NCBI GenBank assembly: GCA_965230195.1
Contig: OZ245997.1
Location: 248,001 to 312,000, forward strand
Direction: 5' to 3'
Origin: Putridiphycobacter sp965230195
Lineage (GTDB): Bacteria > Bacteroidota > Bacteroidia > Flavobacteriales_D > Crocinitomicaceae
Length of the DNA: 64,000 nt
Made by a program: the position numbers and the translations under genes
The notes under the pieces: generated by a model
Database searches by the model: none
Seen by the model: only the letters and a program-made list of their open reading frames with translations
What the model was told of the DNA's origin: nothing
In this document: in pieces, positions 37,588-47,989 of the stretch
Layout: every line of letters begins with the position of its first letter
Numbering within the stretch: the first letter of the stretch is position 1

Positions 37588-37998
37588 ATCTCCAGCGGCT
37601 GCGCAAAAGCAGCGGAATGTGGGCAGTAGGTGCTAAGATTCTCTGACTATGTACAAAAGACGGAGTTGTTCACGAGAGCGGAGAGCAATTGTTCTGAGAC
37701 CACGAAGAAATGTTGACGCTCCTCGCTGGAGGAGGTTATCAAGCCTCGTGCTATCAGTCGGCAAATCGGTGGATTGAAATCGACGAAGCTCGGACACCGT
37801 CGATTTTAAAGAAAAGACCTCTTATGACTAACCGCCATGCATGAAATCACGTATGAACATATACAGTTTTCGCACTCCGATTCGCCGAATTCACTGTTGT
37901 TTGCACATTCCAGGCTTACCTCGTGTTGTTGGCCATGAATTACGTGTCTATACATAAACGACCGCTAACAAAAGCGTGAGAATACTCCAAAGCGAGGT
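37588..37998. other. Intergenic, A2M promoter side
   Basis: 411 bp between the A2M start and the histidine-phosphatase stop. I see no gene, repeat or RNA in it. Confidence 0.5.
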
Positions 37999-39191
37999 TT
38001 AGTAATACACGTCAGCTACATGCAGATGAGATGTGAGATTAAGTCCCGTCATCATCGGCTCTCCTCGTTTGTTAATCCTAGAATACACGCATCTCCTTAA
38101 AGTTGAGAACTACTTGTGCCACTCTGCTGACCGAAATGTGCAGATTCCTCCGTTACTGACATCAACACAGCGAAAACTGGACGGGGGCAATCTCAATGCT
38201 GTGCACAGCATGGCTCGGAGAATCGATTTGTGCGTCACGACTAGATGACCAACTCCAGGACTCGCTAGGATATCTGCCAGTACAAGAATTGATTATCTGC
38301 TCCCCATTGATGGGTTGTTATGTACCTTTCCAGGCCGTCTGTGCCTGCTCAAACACCTCATGTACGGGATAACGCCCATCTACGCAAAAATGCTCTGGTT
38401 GATCTCTCCACGCTCTGTAAGTATGTCGCAGTTGGTGGTCAAGATATGAACAGGAAATAAGACCTGTAGAGTTCTGCATATTCTACCGCTGCCACTTCTA
38501 AACAACACAGAACATTCGGTCTGCTATCTGCGCTGGACGCCATACCATTCTTCAATCCTTGTAGGATTCCAAGATCGGCTTCTCGTAAGCCGTCCATCAA
38601 AACAAGTGGACCATCTCGATCTTCCCAAACCAGCTCTGCTGTTCTCAGTGCTCTTCGTATCGGACTCGCGAAACAGCTAATCAAAGACGATCTCACTCAG
38701 ACAGCATGAAACATCCATAACCATCTACCTGTCAAAATGCAGCCCAGAAAGGGCCTGCTTGCATCGAAGTGCCTGTTCTTCGCCAAACGGCGTCAAGAGT
38801 GACTCTTCCGAAGCTCCCTGCGACAGTCACTGAGTTATCATCGACTGTTGGCTTTTCTTGCCTGAATTCGTCGCTGTTCATTCCAGGTACTAAATCCATG
38901 GCGGATGAACACGACGAGCTTCTCAGAGATGAGTGGTTCTCTCGAAAAAGAAGTCGTTGCTCCAGTCGTCGTCAAATCCATGGTTCCTGTCTCAAACAGT
39001 GTCCGTGGAGATACGTTTTCGACGTCCACAACGAGCTCTGTCTCTGGTCGTGACGTCGCTCTTGGGACAGCAATTGCGACCGATCGGCAATGGCGTTCTA
39101 TTGGCAAGGCACTGTTTATCGTGCCGCAGCGCTTCTTAAGCCACAAGGGTGATCCATTTTCAAGCTGCGTACCCGCGACTCCTGTCCACAT
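37999..39191 (-). CDS. Histidine phosphatase (phosphoglycerate-mutase-like)
   Basis: Seven exons (39191-38862, 38817-38729, 38676-38546, 38497-38464, 38414-38326, 38264-38114, 38077-37999) encode 300 residues with frame kept throughout. The first about 85 residues are a basic, Ser/Thr-rich lead. The catalytic core has FIRHGFSTWNEQ (His98 is the phospho-acceptor), CFASPIRRALRTAEL, GLREADLGILQG, GHLVVTHKSILRAML (second His236) and a late block PMMTGLNLTSHLH as in plant-type members. The family includes phosphoglycerate mutases, fructose-bisphosphatases and other phosphatases; the substrate is not clear, and the lead may be a targeting peptide. The first intron uses GC instead of GT. Without the small exons at the 3' end the second active-site half would be missed. 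Confidence 0.87.
38818..38861 (-). other. GC-AG intron in histidine phosphatase
   Basis: GCAAGA donor and CGCAG acceptor, 44 nt. The exon reads RIQ, then GASEESLLTPFGEEQAL. No GT donor gives the right frame here. GC-AG introns are a known minor class that usually keep the AAG downstream context, as here. Confidence 0.75.
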
Positions 39192-39365
39192 GTGGCCAAA
39201 AGACTAATGACGCGAAATCGTAATGATAGACTATCAGCGTAGAGCAAGGTGGCTGGCAAAGATCTTTTCTTCATGCCGCACTGGCTCTTTTACCTGATCG
39301 ACTTGAAAACGAAGCTTGCGGAAAACTGAGTCGAGAGAATCACTAATCGCCGTTTAAAACGCTCG

Positions 39366-40787
39366 ATGTCCACGAAACTTTTCTGGCGTCTTTGCTGTCT
39401 ATCCCTATTGACTTTATGTCTTGGTGGCGGGCGCATTGTCGAGTGGGACCTCGAGATGGCGCCGCTGATGTCGACGACGGCGGTCAATGAAGATTCTTTT
39501 AAGTTTCTCAAACCAGATGCCCACAGCGGAGGCTACTTCACTATCGACGGAACAGACGGTGGTCACATGTTCTACATGTACATCAAAAACAGACACGATG
39601 ACCCTGATGCGCCGCTCCTCTTCTGGACCAATGGCGGACCTGGATGCTCCTCGCTCATTGGTCTCTTCCTGGAGAACGGTCCATACCGGATCCTGGACGA
39701 TCTGACTCTCTGTTGGAATCCTCACGGCTGGGATACGGCATACAACATCATCTTTGTGGACCATCCCCTGGATGTGGGATTCAGTTACGGTTCCGAAGAC
39801 GACAAAGTGACGACAGAAGAGCAGGTAGCCGAACACATTCTCCAGTTCTTCTATGCCTTCTACGAAGAACATCGGGATGAGAAGCAGAAGCCGCTTTTCC
39901 TTGCCGGAGAATCGTATGCTGGCCACTATCTTCCACCAATTGCAAATCGCATCTTAGATGCCAATGAGAAGGGAGACGAGATGCATATCCCTCTGAAGGC
40001 GATGGCTATTGGTAATCCATGGACAAATCCTTCATTGCAGTACCGTTCGTACCCTGTGTATGGGTACGAGATGAAACTGATTGACGAAGAAACCAAGAAT
40101 AATCTGTTGGAGCATTGGCAGATGTGCAATCTTATCCTTGCTCTTTGTAGTGCACTTAAAGATTTCGCTGAAATGAAATCGTGTTACGCGGGGGATGCCT
40201 TTAATTTGTGCTCAAAAGGATTGTACTCTCCAGTAGTGGACGCAAAACCCCATATCGATGTGTACGATGTCAGACGCACTTGCTCAGATGATGATGACTG
40301 TCATGATATGAAGAAACTGGAAAGATTTATGAATCTGCCCCAAATGAAAAAGCGATTTCAAATTCCAGAAGACAAAAAATACATGCATTGCAACACGTCA
40401 GTTTATGATTCCTTTCGCTGGGACAAAGAAACAGACATGACGCCTTCAGTGGCCCGACTCCTGGACAAAGGATTGCCGATATTGATCTATGCGGGAGACC
40501 AGGATCTCATTTGCAATTATATAGGTGTTCGAGATTGGATCGAAGCCATGAAATGGACATCGGCTGCAGAATGGAAACAGGCAGCCAAAGAAATCTGGAA
40601 GGTGAACGGCGAACAGGCCGGTGAGGTTCAGACTTATGATCTGCTGACGTTTCTGAAGATTGAACAGTGCGGACACCTGGCTGCCCGTGACAAACCCGAG
40701 GTCAGTCTGGAGATGATCACCACTTTCACAGACAGTGAAAAGACGTGGACCGCATCTCCAGACCAGAGAGTATACATGAAGGTCTAG
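39366..40787 (+). CDS. Serine carboxypeptidase, family S10
   Basis: A single exon of 473 residues. Signal peptide at about 1-20 (LCCLSLLTLCLG). GGYFTIDG and HMFYMYIKNR start the alpha/beta-hydrolase core, and FWTNGGPGCSSLIG is the substrate/oxyanion loop. The catalytic triad is Ser183 (GESYAGHY), Asp380 (YAGDQDLICN) and His437 (QCGHLAARDKP). S10 enzymes remove C-terminal residues from peptides at acid pH in lysosomes/vacuoles or outside the cell. Cysteines in the insertion (residues 254-315) likely form the usual disulfides. The first in-frame ATG places the signal peptide correctly. All key residues are present, so it should be active. Confidence 0.95.
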   Translation: MSTKLFWRLCCLSLLTLCLGGGRIVEWDLEMAPLMSTTAVNEDSFKFLKPDAHSGGYFTIDGTDGGHMFYMYIKNRHDDPDAPLLFWTNGGPGCSSLIGLFLENGPYRILDDLTLCWNPHGWDTAYNIIFVDHPLDVGFSYGSEDDKVTTEEQVAEHILQFFYAFYEEHRDEKQKPLFLAGESYAGHYLPPIANRILDANEKGDEMHIPLKAMAIGNPWTNPSLQYRSYPVYGYEMKLIDEETKNNLLEHWQMCNLILALCSALKDFAEMKSCYAGDAFNLCSKGLYSPVVDAKPHIDVYDVRRTCSDDDDCHDMKKLERFMNLPQMKKRFQIPEDKKYMHCNTSVYDSFRWDKETDMTPSVARLLDKGLPILIYAGDQDLICNYIGVRDWIEAMKWTSAAEWKQAAKEIWKVNGEQAGEVQTYDLLTFLKIEQCGHLAARDKPEVSLEMITTFTDSEKTWTASPDQRVYMKV

Positions 40788-41014
40788 ACACGATAAGCAA
40801 GGTGTTTGCTTTAAAAATCAGCCGCGGTGTTTTTTGAATAACTGTCCTTTCCTGCATGTTCTTGTAACCTTTTGAAACATACATTGGTTCAATGCTCTCA
40901 GCAAAGATGTATTCTGTAAAGAAACACATCCATCTTGCCATGTAGTGTGATGAATTCGATGGTTTGACTTTCGTATGGTGTTTCAGTCATCTGGCTGTTT
41001 TCACCATGGGTCAC

Positions 41015-41037
41015 GTCATCCAGTTGCTGCATGACTC
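41015..41037 (+). repeat. 23-bp direct repeat, copy 1
   Basis: Identical to 41176-41198 (161 bp period), beginning GTCATCCAGTTGCTGC. Unlikely by chance at this spacing. Confidence 0.85.
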
Positions 41038-41175
41038 GAGCTAGGTGTACTGATTGCAAGGGACATCAAAACATCAATTCGAGTGCGGTTTGTGATAGTG
41101 CTAATGCACATGCATTTTGGTTCTTAATTGTGATCGAAGAAGCCGTTGTCTGCATAACGGCATTCTTCTGTCAAT

Positions 41176-41198
41176 GTCATCCAGTTGCTGCATGACTC
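41176..41198 (+). repeat. 23-bp direct repeat, copy 2
   Basis: Exact second copy of 41015-41037. The sequence between the copies shows no coding potential. Confidence 0.85.
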
Positions 41199-43792
41199 TA
41201 CGAAGCATCACGATACTTCTCTCGTTATGACAGTCGTCACATCATAACACCCCGCCTGTTTGACGTTTGCAGAGATTCTTCCTTTTTTGAGTCGCATGAC
41301 GCCCATATGGGGATTGCCGCGAAAATACGACAAGTGTTTCCGGCGACGTTTATTCGTGGACAGGGATCATGGTAAAGTAACCAAACACCCATGCGACATA
41401 TGAAGTGCTCTTCCGCGAGTCCGAACGTTATTCGAGTGATCGTGCCTTTGTTCCACTGCATCAGTAACACCACTGTCTTGTGAATGTCTACGCATAGCCG
41501 AATATTCGGAAAGCCGGTTCTGTATAACAATGTCTTCTTCCACCATACACAACTGACCTTACTGTCATTCTATGGAGATGCTTCTCGGTGCGCGTCCCGG
41601 CATATCCTCTAAATGTCGCCCTATCCCACTTAGCCCATGCACATGACTGCTCCATAACTCTCTTACTTCGTCTGTATCACCGATTAACCTGTCCGGTCTT
41701 CTAGTCTTCTCAGTACTTATTTCCATCTTAAATCGTTTTCTCGAATCGTGGTTTTATGGACCATTTCTCTGCTGGCAGAAACTGTTGTATAGATTATCGT
41801 GCATTCATTCACGACCAATCTAAATCCGTCACTCTGTTACTCTTTCTTTTCGGTCGGCTAAATTATGATTCGTACATATTCAAACCTAAGTCAGTGGGAG
41901 TCGCAATCGGGATCAATCCCTCGAAAATGTGAGAGTCAACAACCTCGCAACACTCTGAAACGAATGGAAGACGATAAGGCAGCTTGTCAAGGACCCATTT
42001 GTTTTGTCTCTTCTTGCCAATGTTCAGGTTTATCTAAACATGCTCCGAAATCACAAGCTAAGAAGCTTCATCATATATCCTTCCTTATGTACTACTTATG
42101 CATAGATGGGATATCTATCTTGCCTGACCTGTTGGACACGTCTTCGTCATCCAGGCATCAATGATCTTTGACTTGCAATGTCTCTTCTCCATTGCAGCAG
42201 CGTCGAGTTCGACTACACCGCACTCGCTACATTCATGTCTGCTTTTGTTTGTTGCTATCAAACGTGTCTTCAACTTCGAAATGAGGTTTTCCTGGTAAAA
42301 GCGGTGTTTATGACGGTTTTACCGAAGTTTGCTGCATGCCTGTTTTTTTCTCAACTTGTCTTGTGCCTACAGAGTATAGCAAGTGCTCTGTCCTTGCTCT
42401 GTAATAGACTCTATCTCCCTGCTGATCCCTTATAAGTCTCCCGTCATCCATGACAATGTATGGACTTTTTTGTCACATCATCATCGTTAGTGTTTTTTGT
42501 TTTGCATCCCGATCAGACATCCCGTCGCTTTGGCGATACTTTTCGATCGCAGATAGACTTACCTACTTTTTCGCAGATAGATTGATTAAGCCCATCCGCA
42601 CAATAACTATTTCAGACGAATCAGGAGAAGGTCTAGTGGGCCAAGGTCAATGTTATCAGTTTATTTAACTCAGTCATTGTTTCTTATATAGTATTTCCCC
42701 TAGAGACTACAGCTTCATCTCCCGGCTCAAAAAATGTTACTTAAACGCGCATTTGGTTGGTTTCCGTGCAAAAGAAATGTTATTTTTGCTGAAGAATCGT
42801 TTCACTTTTCGCGGTTTAACACATCACCAAGTCTTTTAAGGTTGTTTCCGAACTGCCTGAAAGAGAAACACTTGCTTCACAACTGCGGTTTGGGTTTTTG
42901 GAGGGATATGTGGCCGTTCTCTTTCGCCACCACGTTATCTTCGAACTTCTAAGTTGAAAAAGGTACTTAAGAGCGAGATACGCAAAACAAATGTATGACT
43001 TGTAAACTTCGTCATTGGCGTTACTTCCCGTCGAATATGGCTTTTTTCTGAAAAGAAATTGCACAGACTGTAGAGTTCGGGTGTCCCTTTCGCGCAGCTT
43101 TTGGTCTGGATGTGTCCAATTGTTGTGGTGTGGCATATTGTAAGTTTCCTCATAAGTAAAATGCTCCCAACGAAGCTCTAAATCTATAAAACGAAGGCAC
43201 ATTTCCAGGCAGCAAGGCAATGAGACATTTACTCTTTCGACGCAACTAAGGCGGACGGATATCCGTTATCTACTAGTCGCAATCATCCTTTCCTTGACGT
43301 TCAAGATCGTTTTCCATGCAACGTCTGTAATCTACTCTTGACATCCTTCGGCCATGCAATTTAGGAATGTGAAGTTCTGCAATATATTTTTTTGTCTGGC
43401 AAGTGCCCAAATTACAAGCAGCGTTTACAAGAGCTTAGATTACATTCGTTGCACTTAATATTGTTGTCACAATACGTTGCATAGTGTGGGTCTTTTTCCT
43501 TTGCGTTAAACCAGAGTTTCGCTAACTAACTTCTAGTTAGAATCTTTGTTATGATCAACCGAAGGATAAAGTGTCTCGATCAATAGCCATCAAACAGTTA
43601 TTTTTAACCCCGGAAACTCCGTCTCAACTTGAGATCGATCAGCCTGCTCGATTCTTTCGCCAACTGTGTTAAAACGCCGGTTGTCAATCGCCATAAATTT
43701 CGGCGGGAAGCAAAGAGGTTCTTAACTCATGCCAATTGGACTTCCGTCCTGCCAGGGGAACGTTTGAAGCCCTCGTCCCAGTCACCGACTAG

Positions 43793-44700
43793 ATCGAAGA
43801 CCGCACACAAGCAGGGGAAGTGGCTTATGGATTGGCTCTTGACTTGAATGCCACGTTCGACAAAATTAGCAGAACATATCTACTAGAGACGATGAGCACA
43901 CTTAATGCTCTATTATACCTGACCAACTGACGCGCTTCTTTCCGCAAAGAATTGTTGTACTGGCGCCGGAAGACAAGCGAACATAATCGAAGAAAACAAA
44001 CAAAGTTGAGAAATCTTAAAGGGAGAATTCAAAATGCCGTCGTTGTACAATTCACCAGTACCCTGATTGAAAGCGTTCTTATTTTTCCAATTGCCTATCC
44101 CAGATAGCCAAAATCAGACAGGCATCTATCTCATATGCCCGACAAGAATGATCCGCACGACTTAAGATTGGAAGATACTCACTATGCGTTGACACGGAAG
44201 CAAAGGGGGGTTCACAGGGCTCGCCGTTGAGTCTCTTGATACGGCGGATTTTGGTGCGAGAGAAAGAGAACGTAAACGTGTGTTTAAAAAGGCTGAGTCT
44301 GATACAAGAAAACCCCCAATTTTTATGCCACCCTGCATGACGCGAGTCTAACGTCATGCTGACGTCATACGACGCTCTGCTGGCGGCTTGATTTGACTTC
44401 ACTTCCTATATCCTTCCTCTTCTCTTCTTCCATAACAACTACTGTTGCTCATTTTGGGAATAAACGAAGTCTAGCAAATGCCGAAGGATCCAGGCGTGCA
44501 CCTACAAGCTTATGCCGACGACCTTCTTCTCATGGGCGGTGCCACAACGGAGGAAACAGCGAAGACGCTCACCGGAGAGCCCTGATCACTTGATGTCCTG
44601 GAGTAATCATAAAAACACAACATTTTTTGAGAAAAAATGGTCATTATTTCCCAGAGTCGCGCTTGCATAATCTATCAAGTGATCGATAAGCCGGAAAGAA
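43793..44700 (+). mobile_element. Decayed non-LTR retrotransposon (RT remnants)
   Basis: Two reverse-transcriptase blocks survive in the right order and on the same strand. At 43793-43927, GLALDLNATFDKISRTYLLE matches the LDLxxAFDxI block. At 44478-44585, HLQAYADDLLLMGGAT carries the YADD catalytic motif, followed in another frame by LMSWSNHKNTTF, resembling the downstream W-rich block. Frameshifts and stops lie between and around them, and the endonuclease and ends are not recognisable. The element is therefore dead. Related remains may extend to 45.9 kb. Confidence 0.7.
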
Positions 44701-45958
44701 TCAGTCAATATTTATACAGAAAGAATGTTAGCATGATTTCATGGCAAGCGTCTCAGATCACATGCCTCAATCTGTCAAGAAAAGGGTATTAATGGGAGAT
44801 GTGCTCGAGTGACAGGCGCTCATGTGACATGAGGGCGCGCTGAGTTTCTAGACAAATTGCTATATCGTGACGGATGACGCCGAGTCAGTTAAGTCAGAGG
44901 CTCAATTACCTAAAGCCTTGAGATCAGAGAATCAGCCAGCTGCGAGGCGAAACTTGTGGCAAAGCCACTTGAGCACCTTCGGCTATCTGCAGCTCGTGGA
45001 GAAGTTCCATTTGAAGCTCTGGAAGACTTCCTGATCCCCCGAAGCAGCACGGGGAATATAAATGTTCCTTAGGTTACTTGCCTGCTTATCGAACCAGCTT
45101 GGGATTTGGTTTTCAACGGTCTGTTGTCGACTTTTCTGCGCACTTTCTGCCTCCAATTAATACATGAGCTGAAATCGAGCAGGGACCATGACCTGTTCGT
45201 TGCATTTCCGTCCCCTTACCGAGAATCTATATCGAATCGGATACTGTCATTCCCAATGTGGTTGCTCCCCAGTACCCGGCAACGCCTTTAGGTCAGCAAC
45301 CTGGACCCGCGTCGTCACATGTGCAGCAAGATCGCTTGTCATCTCTGCCATTTCTTCTAGAATGCATGCCTTCTCTTTGTGGAGCCATTCTCGTCCGTGT
45401 CTGTCTCAAATCGGCATCTAAGTCTGCGCAAAAGCCTATGGTGGTTAGTGGTCGTGGACCGTCGGACAGTTATCAACTGTCGAAGACGCATTTTACAGGT
45501 TCCTGAATGGCATGGCACGCCTCTCGATCGAAAAAGCAAACCTGCATATCTGGCTGGATCTTGTGCAGGTGAATGCTGAATTCCACAGAGTTCTGTGAGT
45601 TGGCGTCGGATCTGTCACAGGCACTGATGCCGCCAGATGATTTCCAACGGCATTGCCAGAACATCGAGAACGTTATCCAGTGCATCTTTAATTCCATTCG
45701 AGATCTCAGCAGCGGCCGCCCCCTCCCTCAGTACTGCCCGGCCGCCCCCTCTCTTCGAATCCCAGTCTGGATGTTTAGAGTGGTCCTGCTGTAAGGGAAT
45801 GGAACAGGTGGCGCTCAGAAAACAGGAGACCATTGCTCTCTAGGCCACTCTTCTCCGCAAGGAGATGGCCGCGGCTGAGAAGCTTAAGCTCTACTTGTCC
45901 GACATCTGGGAAATGTGTTCTCAGTGGCCATCGCAATGAAAATCAATTCAGTCTTGAG
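44701..45958. other. Unassigned sequence downstream of RT remnant
   Basis: About 1.26 kb without a supported gene. A coding-like plus-strand frame lies at 45573-45791 (LASDLSQALMPPDDF) but shows no family match and no start context. It may belong to the decayed element or be chance. Confidence 0.35.
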
Positions 45959-47682
45959 TTATGGAGCGTGTTTGTTTTTGCGGGCGGCAATATACACAGC
46001 CTTTAGTTTGTGAATGAAACGATCAATTTCCTCTTTTCTTGATCCCAAAGCAGCTGCGGCTGTTAAGTAATGGTGTGGATAAGCATCGTGATGCGCTCCG
46101 TAGCTGCCAAATGAGAACCCGGCCACGTCTTTTCTTGTGCCTTTTGCCACGACACGTGTCCCCGAGACGGATCTAAGACAAAAGGACCCGTTGTTTGACA
46201 AGTGAAACGCAACGATAGGACTTTGTAAAGAGTTGGGAACCCAGAGAGGTCACAGATTGTGTATTCCCTCCCTCATCCAAGTGATCCAATGTCACAGCCA
46301 AAGAGATCGGATTCCGCGGATGGGCCACCAATACTTCGCCCACTTCTTTAGTGACGTCGTCAATCTCGCGTTTCAGATATTCAAACATCTCTTCGCGCTC
46401 CTTCAAAAGCTGTATCATTGTTTAAGGACCGGTCCGCGGAAATCTATGGACTGTACGTGCAACCATCCCTCTGTTCCCAGGTGCAGAAGAGTGATAAAGA
46501 GATCCAGGTGTGAAGAGGCGGATGCTCTGCCTGGGTAAGAGGCATTGATAGACGACAGCAACTCCGGTCTCTGAGCCGGTGCAGCGACGATAGACCCTCC
46601 CACTGGTACCATAAAGTTCTTGTCTGTGCTCTGTACGATGGCATCCACTCGACCGCGCCTCACCGCCGCAGTGATCTCCCTAGGTAATCAGTCAGCAATG
46701 TACACTGCAAAACGGAAGCTGCTGGGAAGCTAAACGGACCGACAGATGAAAGAGGATTGGACACCGTAGGCGTTGTTGATGACATGGGGAACGTCGTGGC
46801 GGGCGCAGAGCTTCGCAATGTCGATAAGGAGGTCACACCCCCGCGGCGCAAAGCAGCTGCTGGTAGACAGAACACACACCACATTCGCTGCACCCAGTTC
46901 CCACAACTGCTCTTCGATCTTGGCGACATCCGTCAGCAGATCATTCCCTTCGATACGATTCTCGATCACGACAGGAATCAGATTGGCCGAGACAATGCAT
47001 TTCAGACAGGTCTTTTGGTCGATGCGTGGCCAGATGACGTATCGTGCCTGTGGGAGAAAGATCGGCCCTTTGCTTTCGCAGCTTGCGATGAGGTGTGACC
47101 TTGCTGGGCCTCAGAGATGCTGCAGCTAACAAGGTCATGGTCAATGCCATTCCTGTGGCAAGTGGCAACACCGTGACCGTTCCGAGTTCTTTCATTCCTG
47201 CCAAATCCAATGCATGCGATGCCAAAAGACAGGTCAGCTTCGCCATCAACGATGATCCGGCTGCCTTGGGCTGCTCAGCAGTCACATCTCCAGCGCGACC
47301 AATTCCGTGAGCCATACTGTACGACAAGACCACTCCCAGAGATCCTACGTGTCGAAGCACCAGGAGTGACTTGAACGTCCGTTGTGCGACAAGAGGTGCT
47401 ATGAGTCTGCCTTCTCTTTCGCCGACGCCGACATTTCCTGGAAAGTTGTTAGAGTCCATGGCCGAAAGATCCTGTGCAATGGGAGTGAGAATGTGTGAGA
47501 GGTCTAACATCTACATGCAGGAGAGATTGGATTGTTGAGTCGTCCCAGCCCTCTCTTGGAATCCTTCTCTCGGAGAGCAGAGACTTAATGCGTTTGCTGC
47601 GTCCACGGAGCGCCTGGGCGCCTTGATCGACGTAGCTCTTGGAGATCAAAGTGCGTGCCAGCTGAAGATTGGCATCATCCAT
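45959..47682 (-). CDS. SEPSECS: O-phosphoseryl-tRNA(Sec):selenocysteinyl-tRNA synthase
   Basis: Seven exons (47682-47515, 47471-47377, 47316-47100, 47047-46740, 46679-46457, 46409-46222, 46172-45959) give 470 residues, frame exact. Family blocks in order: LISKSYVDQG, WDDSTIQSLLH, MDSNNFPGNVGVGEREGR, MAHGIGRAGDVTAEQPKAAG, PLATGMALT, YVIWPRIDQKTCLKC, STSSCFAPR, NNAYGVQSS, the PLP site QSTDKNFMVPVGG (Lys283), YPGRASASSHLD and VSGTRVV. The enzyme turns phosphoseryl-tRNA(Sec) into selenocysteinyl-tRNA using selenophosphate, so this organism should make selenoproteins. It is slightly shorter than the human enzyme, lacking the acidic C-terminal tail. ATG 47682 chosen because it starts MDDANLQLA, as in the family. 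Confidence 0.95.
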
Positions 47683-47989
47683 AGCCGCAAGCAGAATCCG
47701 GAAGGAAAGAGCTGACGTGACGCCGTGCCGTCGCATCATGTCGTACCCACACTGTGGTGTTTGTTACATGACCACTTGTTCAGCTCAATACAGCAATCGA
47801 TCGAGGATCTGAAGAGTTTTCATGGACTGGGCTAAACAAGAGAACTTGGTCTCGACGCCACTGGACGCAAGACTTTCCCTTCAAGGTTCCACGTTCATGT
47901 TTCAAGGTGTGCCCATTCGTAAAGCACTGCAAAAATGATATCGGTTTCAAAAAATGAGAATCAATCGTGTTTGTTTGTTGGTGCAAAGG
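47683..47989. other. Gap between gene B stop and SEPSECS start
   Basis: 307 bp. Both genes run on the minus strand, so this holds the B 3' end and the SEPSECS promoter. No motif recognised. Confidence 0.5.

Larger units (their letters stand above)
40788..43600. other. Gene-poor tract, no supported gene
   Basis: AT-richer than the genes around it, with stops in all frames. It holds a 23-bp direct repeat (41015-41037 and 41176-41198). It also holds a coding-like but stop-broken patch at 41890-42160 (LVKDPFVLSLLANVQ, GVAIGINPSK), which could be a decayed mobile element. Nothing else recognised. Confidence 0.45.

Noticed and set aside
43200..45900. Possible tRNA or other RNA genes in the gene-poor tract
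   Set aside because: No cloverleaf with GTTC-type T-loop and A/B boxes could be recognised by eye.
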